Numbered from the stretch's first letter, positions 22,893 to 34,017 are shown. The stretch is DNA of 47,058 nt from Zancudomyces culisetae (GCA_001969505.1 LSSK01000953.1:1-47058), one strand, 5' to 3'. The notes: a model not told the origin generated them from the sequence alone. Numbers and translations are program-made.

Positions 22893-23972
22893 ATGAGCAC
22901 ATTGCATAAACCACTGGTTATTTTGCTCCGATCGCCCAAAAACACAAATGATAATGAGCAGGATCCATACGAAGCCGCACTAACCAAACAAGGCTATCTT
23001 TCAAAGACTATACCAATACTAAAACATGTACATTACGATATTAGCGAGCTATTATACGGATTTATAATGAAAAGAGCGATGCCATCAACCAATCCTCAAA
23101 GTAACAAACACACAATTGGATACGAGAATGGATGTGAAAATAGTGCCGAAATACGAGCCCAGACCTCCCGCGAGTTGTCTGGAATGTGCAATCAAGATAA
23201 CCATTATAAATGTGGCATGTTAATCTTTACAAGCTTCAATGCTGTTAAATCAGTACTGGACTCAATCGAATTGACTCTATCTAGGCTTGCTACCAGTGCA
23301 GAAATTAAAGAGTATTCTTCAAACTTGTGCCACTTTATTGAACTTCCCATTTTTTCTATAGGTCCTACAACACTAGAAAAGTTAAAGACAGGTATCATTG
23401 ATGTGTTCAAAAAGCATGCTATTGCCGAACAACCCAAATGGAACACAGTAGAAGCTAAATGTGCTGACGAACTGGTTCCTAAAATTGTTGCTCACGCCAA
23501 AAGCCTGGAACAATCCAATCTGAACTCACACACAGTGTTTTTTTGCGGCAACAAAAGTTTGAAAACGATTCCACTTGCTCTTGAAGCAAACAACATCACA
23601 TACATTCAGCGAATTGTATACACAACTGATTCACGGGATTCGGAGGACATACTAAACCAAGTCGAAGAGGCCAAAGATATCTTTGATGGCAACAAAGAAA
23701 ATCTGCAAAACAATGATGTTATTGAAGATGGTTTTATGCCAAACTATAAGGCCCATCCTATACATATGTGTTTTTTCAGTCCTTCGGGTGTTGATACAAT
23801 TGCTAAAATAGCAGAAAACATCAGCTTTTTGCGTGAAAATATCAATAATGTCGTCTCTATAGGTGAAACTACAGCTACCCGTATTCGAGAAGTTTTCGGT
23901 GTTGAAAACGTCCATATTGCCAAATCCCCTTCACCACAGGGCATTGTAAATGCCATAGATTCATTTTATTAA
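22893..23972 (+). CDS. Uroporphyrinogen-III synthase
   Basis: The enzyme cyclises hydroxymethylbilane to uroporphyrinogen III with inversion of ring D, the fourth step of haem biosynthesis, in the cytosol. The ATG at 22893 gives a 359-residue protein opening with KPLVILLRSP, the usual HemD N-terminus; the frame extends further upstream only from a TTG. Later motifs are LIFTSFNAV (the I.FTS.NAV signature), FSIGPTTLEKLK, VFFCGNKSL, CFFSPSGVD and, at the end, VSIGETTATRIREVFG followed by SPSPQGIVNAI. This order matches the two-lobed HemD fold. It is longer than bacterial enzymes (~250) because of insertions near residues 70-110 and 260-290, as is common in fungi. It appears intronless and converges on the Pex39-like gene. 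Conservation of HemD is low in general, but several signatures agree. Confidence 0.88.
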   Translation: MSTLHKPLVILLRSPKNTNDNEQDPYEAALTKQGYLSKTIPILKHVHYDISELLYGFIMKRAMPSTNPQSNKHTIGYENGCENSAEIRAQTSRELSGMCNQDNHYKCGMLIFTSFNAVKSVLDSIELTLSRLATSAEIKEYSSNLCHFIELPIFSIGPTTLEKLKTGIIDVFKKHAIAEQPKWNTVEAKCADELVPKIVAHAKSLEQSNLNSHTVFFCGNKSLKTIPLALEANNITYIQRIVYTTDSRDSEDILNQVEEAKDIFDGNKENLQNNDVIEDGFMPNYKAHPIHMCFFSPSGVDTIAKIAENISFLRENINNVVSIGETTATRIREVFGVENVHIAKSPSPQGIVNAIDSFY

Positions 23973-24265
23973 CACACAGGCAATTCTAGAAGCAAACTAC
24001 TGCATACCTTTTAAAAAGAAGGAGTTATGGCTCATTTGGACATGGTCTAAAAGTGCTACGTGGTGGTAACTTCCAAGTATCGATCCAATTTCAAACATTC
24101 ATCTATAAAAAGTCCTAACTAGCACAGGTAAAAAGAAAAGGTAGTAGCTATAACACTTTGAGAGAGCACAAACCATTTTTTGTTTGGGTATCTGCTATTT
24201 TGTTTACCATCACCAACAAAACATACATTATTCAAATAAAAGCTGTAACCATTGCTTAACTTATC

Positions 24266-25046
24266 CTACATTTCCCAAGGCTTTTTCAACGGAGACATTT
24301 TTGAGGGTTCAGGGTCAATTTCACTAATATTATCTGGAATGACCTTTATACCTTCGATAGGTCTATTATTGAGGATTCTTTCCGCTACCTCGCTAAATGT
24401 CAGTGGCTTTGGTGCTAAGCAACAAAAATATTTCATGAAAGGTTACAGCGTTCGTATTTAGCTTTAGTCAGAGCACAAAGCCCATTTATATTCATAGTTA
24501 GAGGTTCTAAATAAAGATAAAATGCAGTTTAATTACGCTTTTCCTCCGAGAACTCGCTTTTCTTTTGAGCCCATTCCTTGTAAGATGCTATATCAAAAGT
24601 GGAACCTTGTATGAATCTACAAGCAAGTATATAAATTCCATTTTGAGGCGATTATCGCTTTGAAAATATTAAATAACGCATCCCAAGTATCCAAAACACA
24701 TTTCTCAAGCTAATCATGCATAAAAAGGAAATATTTATACCTTCCAAAATAATACCCCTTTGCATTTAATATAATCTCGTCATTGGAATTTTCCACATCC
24801 CCTATGATTCCTTTTAGCCCTTCCTATTTACAAAGGTGAATGTTTAAAGTTTCAATTTCCAGAAAAAAAATGGTGAATTGATGATTGAACAGTATATACA
24901 CCACACTAGCCTCCTCCTCACTCGCTGAAAAATGAGTATTTTGATCCAAGTGAGATAGAAAGCATATACAATAAAATCCTCACCTGGAAGCTCAAGTCAT
25001 TTTCAAAATCGTATTCCTCAAATTTTTTAAATAGTTCTTCTTCCAT
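24266..25046 (-). CDS. Pex39 (C6orf226/Yjr012c)-like peroxisomal import factor, four exons
   Basis: Four short exons are inferred: 25046-24984, 24823-24741, 24616-24537 and 24414-24266. All junctions are GT-AG, the phases agree (0, 2, 1), and together they give 124 residues. The N-terminus is acidic and aromatic (FEEYDFENDLSFQ), and the middle reads YYFGRF, then SYKEWAQKK. Exon 4 carries the hallmark segment PPKPLTFSEVAERI, RPIEGIKVIPD and a terminal KPWEM. The PIPGI..IP motif followed by KPWE is the signature of the recently described Pex39 family, which cooperates with Pex7 in importing PTS2 cargo into peroxisomes. The first residue comes from the only ATG before the conserved block. Family membership rests on motif recognition by eye. 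Exons 2 and 3 are less certain than exon 4, although the phases fit. Confidence 0.7.
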
Positions 25047-25380
25047 TGTCTGTGTCCTCGTGGTGATAGATTTATCCAAGCCGATAAAGTAAAAACATAG
25101 CACCAAACCAGGAGTGTTAAAAAAAGGTTTAGGTAAGTAAATGGCAAAAATGAGCTTGTAGGGTTTTTTGATTTTTGATTTTTGATTTTTTGATACCTCT
25201 ATTTGATCAATTTGTATAGGTCAGCTTTGATTTAAAACTCTTTTTTGTTTCATCTCAAATGTATTAAACAAAAAAAAAAGATTAACAACACTTAAAGACA
25301 TGTATTGGCGATAAAATGGTGGGTGATAAAAAGAAAGTGTTATATCGTCAATACAATGACAGCATAGACAGAAAAATTAT
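25047..25380. other. Short spacer between Pex39-like and DHODH genes
   Basis: About 330 bases on the promoter side of the Pex39-like gene. It holds a tandem GATTTTT-type repeat (about 25166-25196) and nothing coding. Confidence 0.5.
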
Positions 25381-26976
25381 TTACTCCACAGAGGAGCCAA
25401 CTATTTCACTCCATTTCTTGTCTCCAAGTAGGCTAGAAAGATCCTGTTTCAGGTTTGCGACCAGCCCAGGACCTTGATAAATCATTGCAGTATAAACCTG
25501 AACAAATGATGCGCCGGCTTTTCCAAACTCATATACATCTTCCGCAGTACTTATACCTCCACAACCAATAATAGGTATTTTTCCCTCGGTGAATTTATAG
25601 ACTTTTCTTGTTGTATTTAGCGCAAGCTGTTTTATTGGAGTGCCGCTTAGACCACCCATTTCCTCACAGTTTGGATGATCTTGGGAGATAGATGCAGGTC
25701 TACTTCTGCTCGTATTGGATGTTATGATGCCATCGACTCTACATTCGAGAGCTACTTTTGATATAACTGCGAGCTCTTCGTCACTATAGTCTGGCCCTAT
25801 TTTCACTAAAAGTGCTGGCTGCTTCGCCCCAAGCGCATTGCATTCTTCTCTAGCCGATTTTAGCGTATCTCGCATAATGCTAATGTCGGAACCAGCCCCC
25901 AGGTTTTTTACGTTTGGACAACTTATATTTATCACCAAATAATCTGCCAATGTACCCAACTCTTTGATGCCCACCAAAAAATCAGCTGGTGACTCGTGGT
26001 CTGATGAGTGGTTTTTACTGATGTTTATTCCCAAAATACGCCCCTCTTTTCCAGATCTGGACACTTCTGAGTATGCTTGCATAGCAGTCTTTTCTGGGTT
26101 TTCAGTCTTAGTCACATGTCTCCAGAGTCGTGCTTTTAGTCTTTCTTTTACTACAGCAACTCCATCATTGTTTAACCCCATTCTATTTATAATTGCCTCA
26201 CTGTTTGGCAATCTGAAAAGCCTTTTCTTTGGGTTTCCTACCTTTGGTTGAAATGAGCATTTTTAGTTCTGATAAAAAACTGCCTGTGAAAGTTATATTG
26301 GAAACATCGAAAAATAAAACAACGATACCTACCTGAGGTAAAGGTGTAATGCTTCCTACTTCTACCGCGCCAAAACCTAACCCAAAAAGCTGATCTGCCA
26401 CCTTGGCGTTCTTATCATAGCCTGCCGCCATTCCTATAGGGTTCGACATTTTTTTTCCAAAAATCTAAGAATAATATGTTTTTTGGTTGGTAAGTCGAAA
26501 GTTCTGGTGGCTGGGATTAAAATTGTTCTTACTATCATTTTTATTGGCGTATATTCAAGTTGGATATAATAGAAAGAGTAGCACAAATGACAATTAATAT
26601 CTAAAATTCTGTATTCAAAAAAGCATTTTCATCAACTTACCTCGATTTCCAACTTTTTGTCATCAATCGACTTATCAATCGGACAGAGGCCAAGAGAAAG
26701 GGCCTTGATCGACAAGTCGTGAGCTACTTCTTCATCAAACATTCCTAAAAGTGGTGTAGATACATATTTATGAACAGCTGCTCTGGAGTCAGAGCAGTAA
26801 AAACCTAGAGCTCCTAGTCCCACAATCCCAAACAATCCGTACATTGCGTTACTGGCTTTAGTTCCAAGATTTGAACGGGCTCCTGCTGAATACGATCTTG
26901 AGGCTTTTAAATAAAATCCCCTCTTAGCCCCACCTAAAAGATGGGTAGTAGCTCCTCTTACTGTCTGGAAATTCAT
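25381..26976 (-). CDS. Dihydroorotate dehydrogenase, class 2 (mitochondrial), three exons
   Basis: Oxidises dihydroorotate to orotate in pyrimidine synthesis, passing electrons to ubiquinone at the inner mitochondrial membrane. Exons 26976-26641, 26464-26333 and 26241-25381 join in phase 0 to give 442 residues. Exon 1 carries an Arg/Ser-rich presequence and a membrane segment (LFGIVGLGALGFY), then the short helical quinone-tunnel domain. Across the exon 1/2 and 2/3 joints the text runs FGKKMSNPIGMAAGYDKN and GSITPLPQVGNPKKRLFRLP, exactly the class-2 consensus. Later motifs include GGLSGTPI, GCGGIS and QVYTAMIYQGPGLV. The oddity is INISCPN: residue 264, the catalytic base, is Cys where class-2 enzymes normally have Ser (class 1 has Cys). 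The residues after it (VKNLG) also depart from the usual T-x-GLR. Confidence 0.93.
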
Positions 26977-27600
26977 CCTTTTACGCTCGCTATAATTGCA
27001 GACAAAAAGGAAATTGCAGAAAGTGTGAAAGATAAAAGATCATTTAATCGTGATATCCCAAAAAATATTGAAATTTCTGGCCATTAATAATAATAACACC
27101 ACCAAAAGTTCCCATCTCAGCTTTGATTTTTTTTCTTCACCAAGTGCTGCTTGTTCGCGCAATTCTTCAACCAAACCAAATATTATTGGTGGAAAATACT
27201 GGTAAATCTACCTTTAAGCCTACCGATTGGCCCAACTCAAAATCTTGCAAAAAAAAAGCACTGGAAAAGGGAATTTGTTGCGAGGACAGGTCAGAATTGT
27301 GGAATTACAATAGTAAATTACAAACTACCGAAATATCCATGTAAATTGATTTTATTTTAGAGATTCCTTTTCATTTAAAGTTTGTAGAAACGTCTTTAGT
27401 GCAGTTTACATGTACAGTGGGATTTACGAGCTTTAAAAGAAAGAATTTAGAAAATCACTCCCTGAAATTGAACATTTCGTTTAGTTGTGCGATTCCTTAG
27501 TCTGAGAATCCACTCTTTCCCCAGAATTTGTAATTTAGAATAATCTGTTGAAATCATTCAAGGTGAATGAGAATAGTGCAGAGGTAAAAAAATCGTCAAA
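26977..27600. other. Divergent promoter region between DHODH and coiled-coil orphan
   Basis: About 620 bases between two divergently transcribed genes. An open plus frame of 73 codons (27123-27344) shows no domain and is not called. Both promoters must lie here. Confidence 0.5.
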
Positions 27601-28779
27601 ATGAGTCAAAACAACCAATACGAAGATAGTACAATGATATCGAACGAACAATATAGGACTGCAATTTCGGAATTAAAAACAATTTTGGACGATATTTATA
27701 GATATTTTGGAGGAACAGTCAATCTTCCATTGACCGAAGAAACAAAATTCTGTTTAGAATATGTGCCTGAAAAGGTATGCGAGTCAACTAGAGGCGACAA
27801 GAAAACAGTCGATACTGTAAGCTCCTTTTTGAGTGGCGTATCAAAGAATAGTTTTCAGCAGCTTATAAAAGATGATCAGTTTGGGAGATCAGAAGATATA
27901 AAAGCAAACTCAAGTAGCCAGGATGAAAAGGATGCGATTATCGCAAAGCTTCGACAACAAATAAAAGATCAACAACAAGATATTGAAGAGCTAGAAGATG
28001 AATTGAAGGAGTGTCAGGTGCAAATATTGCAGTTGAAGGAGGAAAAACAGATGAGCCAGATTAAAAAGTACACGAATGCATCGAGTATTGCAGGGCTATC
28101 CTCAAGAAATTCTCTTGTAAACAAGGGTGAAAGGGAAAGCTTATCAGAGCGTGTTAATTCTATATACTTTCCGAACAGGGATCCAAAGCACAAGGTAGGG
28201 GGTTTCGAAAACACCCAGGAGGATCGAGATGAATTTGAATCCTTTGTCAATGTTCTTAAAAAAGAGGGTGGCGAGCTAATTTTTCTTGATTCACCATCCC
28301 GTATAACCAGAAAAAAGGATCTTATTCATAGACCTTCCAAGGACGCTGTAGCAGCTGAGGCTATCGGTTCTTTTGGTGAAAAAATGACATTATCAAACAA
28401 CCGTGGAAATACCGATGAGTTTAAGCTACCCCAAAGCAACCAAGGCAAATATTCAAACTTTAATTCTTCCTTTCACAATATTTTAGGTAACAACTTCACC
28501 AAATTTCGTGGGTTGAGGGGTGAAACTACTAGTGAAAATTCGCTACAGAGAAAACCTTCCAACGTTTCTAGCGACGGGTCTATCGAAAATGCTAAAGCGG
28601 GAGAAACAAAAAATGCTGATAAAGTCTCCAAACAGAGTCCTTTATCAGGTTCCATGGGAAAGAGTGAATCTACTACTATACCTGAAAGAGGATTTACTTC
28701 TAAGAAGCATAATGCGACCAATAAACCACCTGTTACTATACGAGACAAGATCAACCAGTTTCGTATCAAGCAAAAATAG
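27601..28779 (+). CDS. Coiled-coil orphan protein, 392 residues
   Basis: One exon from an ATG directly at 27601. I do not recognise the family. Residues 15-60 form a helical, partly hydrophobic N-terminal segment (ISELKTILDDIYRYFGG). A clear coiled coil follows at about 105-152 (IAKLRQQIKDQQQDIEELEDELKE). The rest is Ser/Asn/Lys-rich and likely disordered, with the short basic tail TIRDKINQFRIKQK that may be a conserved end motif. It could be a spindle, polarity or trafficking scaffold, but nothing in the sequence decides. It shares a divergent promoter with DHODH. Confidence 0.72.
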   Translation: MSQNNQYEDSTMISNEQYRTAISELKTILDDIYRYFGGTVNLPLTEETKFCLEYVPEKVCESTRGDKKTVDTVSSFLSGVSKNSFQQLIKDDQFGRSEDIKANSSSQDEKDAIIAKLRQQIKDQQQDIEELEDELKECQVQILQLKEEKQMSQIKKYTNASSIAGLSSRNSLVNKGERESLSERVNSIYFPNRDPKHKVGGFENTQEDRDEFESFVNVLKKEGGELIFLDSPSRITRKKDLIHRPSKDAVAAEAIGSFGEKMTLSNNRGNTDEFKLPQSNQGKYSNFNSSFHNILGNNFTKFRGLRGETTSENSLQRKPSNVSSDGSIENAKAGETKNADKVSKQSPLSGSMGKSESTTIPERGFTSKKHNATNKPPVTIRDKINQFRIKQK

Positions 28780-29980
28780 CCGTGGGATTTTATTTTAGTG
28801 TAAAGTTTAATATTTACCAGATGTATTGTTTTTAACTTGATTATTTTCTAACTGGTGTTCGGTTTAAACATTTTTTTTTATACTATAGCTAACTCGAGAA
28901 AAGTTTATGGGATTGCTAAGAATAGGTTTATTATGAGTTAATGAGATGTTTTTCAATTGTGTTATACAGCTAAATTATAACTCGATACAAAGCAGAAACA
29001 AGTCACTAAAATTGTGGTAAATGTTTCTGCTACCCAAAGAAAATTCTGGGTTGCGGGTTTGTTTTTGCAACCATCTTTGTTGAGTAGGTTTTATACAGTG
29101 GATTGCAAGTCAACCATGAGTATGCGGCGTAAAAAAGCTGATCAGGGAAAATGTGCTTTTTTTAATATTTGGATGTTATTATTGTAAAACTAACCAAGCT
29201 TATAAAAGAGATTGTGAAAGAAGTTGCCACAAATGGGCGAGGAGGTCAAATGTCTTATACTTGTTGTAGATCTTTGGCGTTGTGAAATTTAATCTTTATC
29301 GCTGATGAGATATATTCATCCTTAGCTGCACTTTGCATTTATTCAGAATAAAACGGTTATCATGGGACAAAAGTCACAAAACGCCTGTACACCTTGTTGC
29401 ATGGTTAAAAAAAAAACTCTGAAAGTCAATTTACACAAAATAATAGCAAGATGCTGTGCCAGTGGTGTCGAGTATAGTCGAAATATTGACAATTTTCTAC
29501 CCAGCTTATGTATAGTGTTTGCTGGGACACATCTTCGCGCTGTGGAGGTGTATTTATATTTTTATAGAGGTGGGAGGGGGAAGACCCAGCCCAACGTCAA
29601 ATTGTGATAGTAAATACAACGAATTAATGACTGCTCAAAACTTATGAAATAAATGCGTTCTTTAGCCATAATTTAAATTGGAGCTCAATTCTTCTGTAAA
29701 CTCAATTTAATGGTTAAAATTGGCTAATTCAGGTTAAATTTCTCATTTAATAAAATACCTTTTACTTTTTTCCTCCTACTAATTTTTACACTTACTTTTA
29801 TGATTGTAACTAACTGTAACTGCAACCGTAACTGTAGACCGAAATAAAATCAGCTTTTCGATGGTCAATACCACTAACTGTATTCACTAATCAAAACACA
29901 AGACGGATATTCAAAAAAATAAAGATAGTAGAAAACAGCACTGACAGCGTTATAAAGCTATAAGCTTATAGTACTTTTAA
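28780..29980. other. Intergenic region (1.2 kb), nothing recognised
   Basis: No conserved exon was found. The frame at 29362-29607 (plus) is Cys- and Lys-containing but without a domain or spliced continuation. A short G-rich tract lies at about 29567-29582. The segment before 29981 should include the AMPK beta promoter. Confidence 0.45.
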
Positions 29981-31526
29981 ATGGGAAACGCACACTCAAA
30001 CGAAAAAAAACACACTCACACCTTTGGTGATCTTACGCCAAACGATTCTAATGAGAGCGAGAGAAACACCAAAGATGATCTTCCAGCAAAAAAAGCGATC
30101 CCAATTGCCAAGAAGGCTGCACATACCATGAATCCCAGAGATTATGTGCTAAACAAATCTGTGCAAAAACATGGGATGTACAATAAAAACGCTAAAGGGA
30201 TAATTGGCATGGAGCTAGACGTACCAGTTGTGGGTTCGCCGCTACTGGACCACAGGGCTGGAAGTATACCAATTAGGGGGAACCGAATGGAAAGACCTGG
30301 TGCTTCTAGTTACAACCGGGACTCCTTTGGAATCGACCAACAGCTAGAATTAGGAAAACGGCAATACTTTATGCCGGAGACTATACCAGAAACGTTGCCT
30401 AGAGACACCCAAATGGAACTATTTGCTGAACACGAAGTTAATGGTCCAAAGATAAGCGAGCTCAAAATAAATGATACAGTGATGGATGGTAGGGTGAAAT
30501 AATAATACGAATTTATTTTCTGGTGGTAATAATGGTAAAAATATCTTATTTTGATAATAATGTTGATGTGTATATAATAGAGGATATCCTAGTACCTACC
30601 CTTATCAAATGGGAAGATCCAGCAGAAGTTGTTTATGTCGCTGGTTCGTTCAATGAATGGAAGTATAAGATAAAAATGACTAAAAAGTACGTGTTCCGCC
30701 AAAGTTAATTTAGCAGCCATTTTATTGGCGAAAATTGTATATTTATATATCAAGCATAAGAAGTAGAGTTTGAAAATACATGAAAAACCAACCAAATAGC
30801 GAATCGTTGTGGTCTATTGTCATTAATTTGCCTGTTGGAATGCATTGTCTAAAATTTGTGGTGGATGGTGAGTGGCGATATAGCAGGAATCTCGTTACAG
30901 CACCAGATAATAGTGGAAACCTGGTAAACTATATTAAAGTTGAGGACGTGATAATTAACGTTGGCGAAGATGAAGCAAACGATGTCAATGTCGAGGGAAT
31001 ATCTTCAGGTACTTGTCATTTTAATTCCAAATCACCAATTTTGTATAAGCTGTGATGTTTTTATCGAAAGGCTCTATTTTTTTTTGTACCCACAAAACCG
31101 ATGTTCTACCATCATTTAAAAATAGACCTGATGTCCGGTTCACCGCCTGGTGACTATGGTAGAGTGATTCCCAATTTAGTTGCGATGGATCGTATGAAGG
31201 GAAGTGGCGCAAAAAAGGCACCACCCGCATTACCACCTCATCTCAACCAGGTGCTTTTGAATTCTACCGAGATATCCAAAGATGATCCAAGTGTTTTACC
31301 TATACCAAACACCGTGGTTCTTAACCACCTGTATGCTTGTTCGATAAAAGACAACGTTATGGCGGTCTCGAGCACGTCAAGGTACCGGAAAAAAGTAAGT
31401 GAGCTTATATTACGGCTTATTTTCCTTCAAAAACGATTACTGTTATATAACTGACATTTATTTGTATTTTTTTGTTGTATACTTGTTTAGTATCTCACGA
31501 CCATTTATTACAAGCCAGTTTCATAA
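29981..31526 (+). CDS. AMPK/Snf1 complex beta subunit (Gal83/Sip2-type), five exons
   Basis: Scaffold subunit of the energy-sensing SNF1/AMPK kinase. Exons 29981-30488, 30593-30686, 30800-31008, 31126-31394 and 31491-31526 give 371 residues with consistent phases (1, 2, 1, 0). The start MGNAHS fits N-myristoylation at Gly2, which tethers the complex to membranes. The carbohydrate-binding module (CBM48) spans about residues 170-250 and keeps its glycogen-contact residues: the Trp of GSFNEW, the Trp of VDGEWR and the Asn of GNLVNYI. The C-terminal ASC domain (about 270-371) includes PPGDYGRVIPN, PPALPPHL and VVLNHLYACSIKDNVM, and closes with RYRKK joined to YLTTIYYKP. Exon 5 encodes only 11 residues. 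A second AG at 30579-30580 would add four residues (EDIL) in frame at the exon 2 start. The first 165 residues are disordered and lineage-specific. Confidence 0.93.
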
Positions 31527-32540
31527 ATAGACCTATAATAACCTTTTTATGTTTTCACATTTGATCGAAGGTGGGAAAGGGGAGGGGAGGGGAGGGGGGA
31601 TGGTTAATTTATACATCAATACTTTTAAATCAGATTTAATAAACCTAGTCACCAATATTCTATTCAGTGGAATAAAACTAATGACGGAAATGTTATCATA
31701 TACTTAAGACGCACAAGGATCAACAAGACGTATATCTACGCTCAACAGGTGGATATATGCACAAAAATATTACCCATCCTTTCTATTTTATCCATCACTT
31801 TTGTTTTTCTTAATGTAATGTTGCCTGTAAAACGCGCATGGATATACACAAACACCAAAACATACTTCACACCCAGTAAAGATGCTCATTATTTTTAACA
31901 TACTCCAGCAAACGACAGCAGGAACTAGCCATCTGTCACAGCCTTTTCAATAAAAACTATCTCCAACAATCTACAAAATCTTTAGTAACATATGCTTGAT
32001 TATTCAGATTCCCACCACTTAAAAAGACATGAAATTCCATTATTCCAGTTTTGACAGTGATCTTTTTTAATTACTAATACGAGTTTGCAATGTGAGCCTC
32101 CACCATTGGAGATGTTATAACTCCTTGAGTTTCAGTAATTAACTCGAACGAAGCTTTATTTTGCTGACAGAAACCGATATTTTAGATGTGATGTTAATCA
32201 CTCAGGTGAGTCATGCAAAGTGGGAGATGAGAAATGAAAAATTGGAATGATTATAAAAATAAACAAACAGAATGGACGAACAGTAATGAATCAAATTGTA
32301 CTTTCAATCAAATATAACAAAGAACCGCAAATGATGGGCTAGCGAAAAGCACAAAAATAATTTACACAGAAAATATATTTTAAAAGTATATTTACATTCA
32401 ATTATATATACCAACACTTAAACATATATATTACATTGACAATTACTACGCTTTAGCTTGTCAGTTGCATTCATCTTAGCGAGTGATACAGCTGTTTCAA
32501 AAGCAAAAAGGGATTGTAAAAAGAACTAGTAAGTAGGAGC
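31527..32540. other. Intergenic region with G-rich tract
   Basis: About 1 kb without a supported gene. A strong G-rich tract (31570-31600, five runs of three or more G) sits 44 bases after the AMPK beta stop codon, on the sense strand of that transcript. The right part is AT-rich and should hold the Dpb4 promoter. Confidence 0.55.
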
Positions 32541-33612
32541 ATGGAAGACGATAATTCAGATTCAGTTGGGATTCAGGACCTTGATATGCCAATGACAAAC
32601 ATAGTGAAAGTTCTAAAAGAAGTGGTAAGGCAACGCGATAATCAGTAGAAACTAGCGTATAAATACGAATACATGTCATTTTGGCGTGTACTTTTGCAAT
32701 TACTTGGAATTCAGCTTAGCTGAAAAAAAGTAAAAAAAATAGGACAAGATACACGATCAAGCAGCTTGTTGTTTTTTGCTGTTTTTTGCTGTTTTTCATT
32801 TATTATCAAAAAATGAATATTTGGATAGCTAGGATGAAATTTCATGTATACTGGTAAGCCTAACCGGAGAGGAAAGCAATAACAAGCGTTATTTTGATAT
32901 CCAATAGGTGCCCGAAGGAACATTATTTCAAAAAGAGTATCGCCAAGCATTGTCTAAAGCGTGCACTATGTTTATTAGCTTTATCACATCAAGGTAATTA
33001 ATACATACTCGTCTTAATATACAATAACCAATAGCAACCCCCACCAGACACAAAGTTTTATGTATATTGGGCTTTGTAATAATAATCTGTTTTGAAAAAA
33101 AAACGTATAAGCTAAAATGCGACTAACACATATATTAGCGCACATGATGTGGCTAAATCTAAAGGTCATAAAATGATTACAGCCAATGATGTGTTTAAAG
33201 CGTTCAAAGATCTGGACATGGAGGAATATGTCGAGCCTCTACAAAATGAACTGGCAGGTAAAGCATCGAGTAAACGTTCAAAGAAATCATCAATGCTATT
33301 GATGATATTATCAAGCTTACTGACTAATGCTATTTCCGTTCGTAATGTATATTAGAATACCAGAGAAGAATACAAAAAAAGAAACATGCAAAATCCCGAA
33401 AACAGACGGGTGATGTAAGTGGTGGTCCTGTAGATGACGAAGACATTGTTTTATCAGACTCCGAGGCTGAAGACGGAATGGATGTGGATGCACGCGAAGG
33501 CGACGATGGTGATGATGATGGCGATGAAGAGATCAATAGTCATCAACAGGATGAGCCAGATGCTGCTGTAGACGAGGTCGAGGGGCCAACCCACAAAAAA
33601 TTTCGAACATAG
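32541..33612 (+). CDS. Dpb4/POLE3-type histone-fold subunit of DNA polymerase epsilon, four exons
   Basis: Exons 32541-32624, 32908-32993, 33139-33257 and 33356-33612 (phases 0, 2, 1) give 181 residues. Residues about 15-100 form an H2B-type histone fold: DLDMPMTNIVKVLKE, then LFQKEYRQALSKACTMFISFITS, AHDVAKSKGHKMITANDVFKAF and MEEYVEPLQNEL. This order matches Dpb4/POLE3, which pairs with Dpb3/POLE4 in polymerase epsilon and, in the ISW2/CHRAC remodeller, with Dls1/CHRAC15. A Lys-rich helix (EYQRRIQKKKHAK) and a long Asp/Glu-rich tail follow, the tail being typical of POLE3. The start M-E-D-D-N is the only ATG ahead of the fold in exon 1. A branch-like TGACTAAT precedes the exon 4 acceptor. 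The choice between polymerase and remodeller roles cannot be made from sequence, and one protein usually serves both. Confidence 0.9.
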
Positions 33613-34017
33613 CACTTTTTTTGCATTTCTTTTAACTTTCCGCTTGTTATATTTGTTTGTTTAGCAAGATATGTATGTATGTATGTATGTGTTCTTTTTT
33701 GTTATTACTATTATTATTTGGTGCGATATTTCCAAATTTATAATGAAGTTATTGGTCTTCCAATGGTCTTATTTTTATAGATAGAAATGACATATTAGAA
33801 ACAGGTATGGCATCGATTAAGATGTATCACAAAGAGGTTCTTATTGTCGCTAAAAGCTTCCAACTATTGTCATAGAAAGTAAGGATATAGTGCAACAAAT
33901 TTAAGTAGAAAGAAAACGAAGAAGTATAAATAAAATAACCACACCCATGCTATATAAAAATCAGATGTGGTATTTTATCGCTTTGCTGGAAGGTAGAGAA
34001 AACGTCAAGGTACCAAT
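33613..34017. other. Convergent 3' spacer with TATG repeat
   Basis: Lies between the stop codons of the Dpb4-type gene and ARPC5. A TATG/TGTA tetranucleotide repeat runs at about 33668-33690. No gene seen. Confidence 0.55.

Noticed and set aside
29362-29607. 81-codon Cys-containing plus frame before AMPK beta
   Set aside because: No motif spacing of a known zinc or secreted family and no supporting splice sites.
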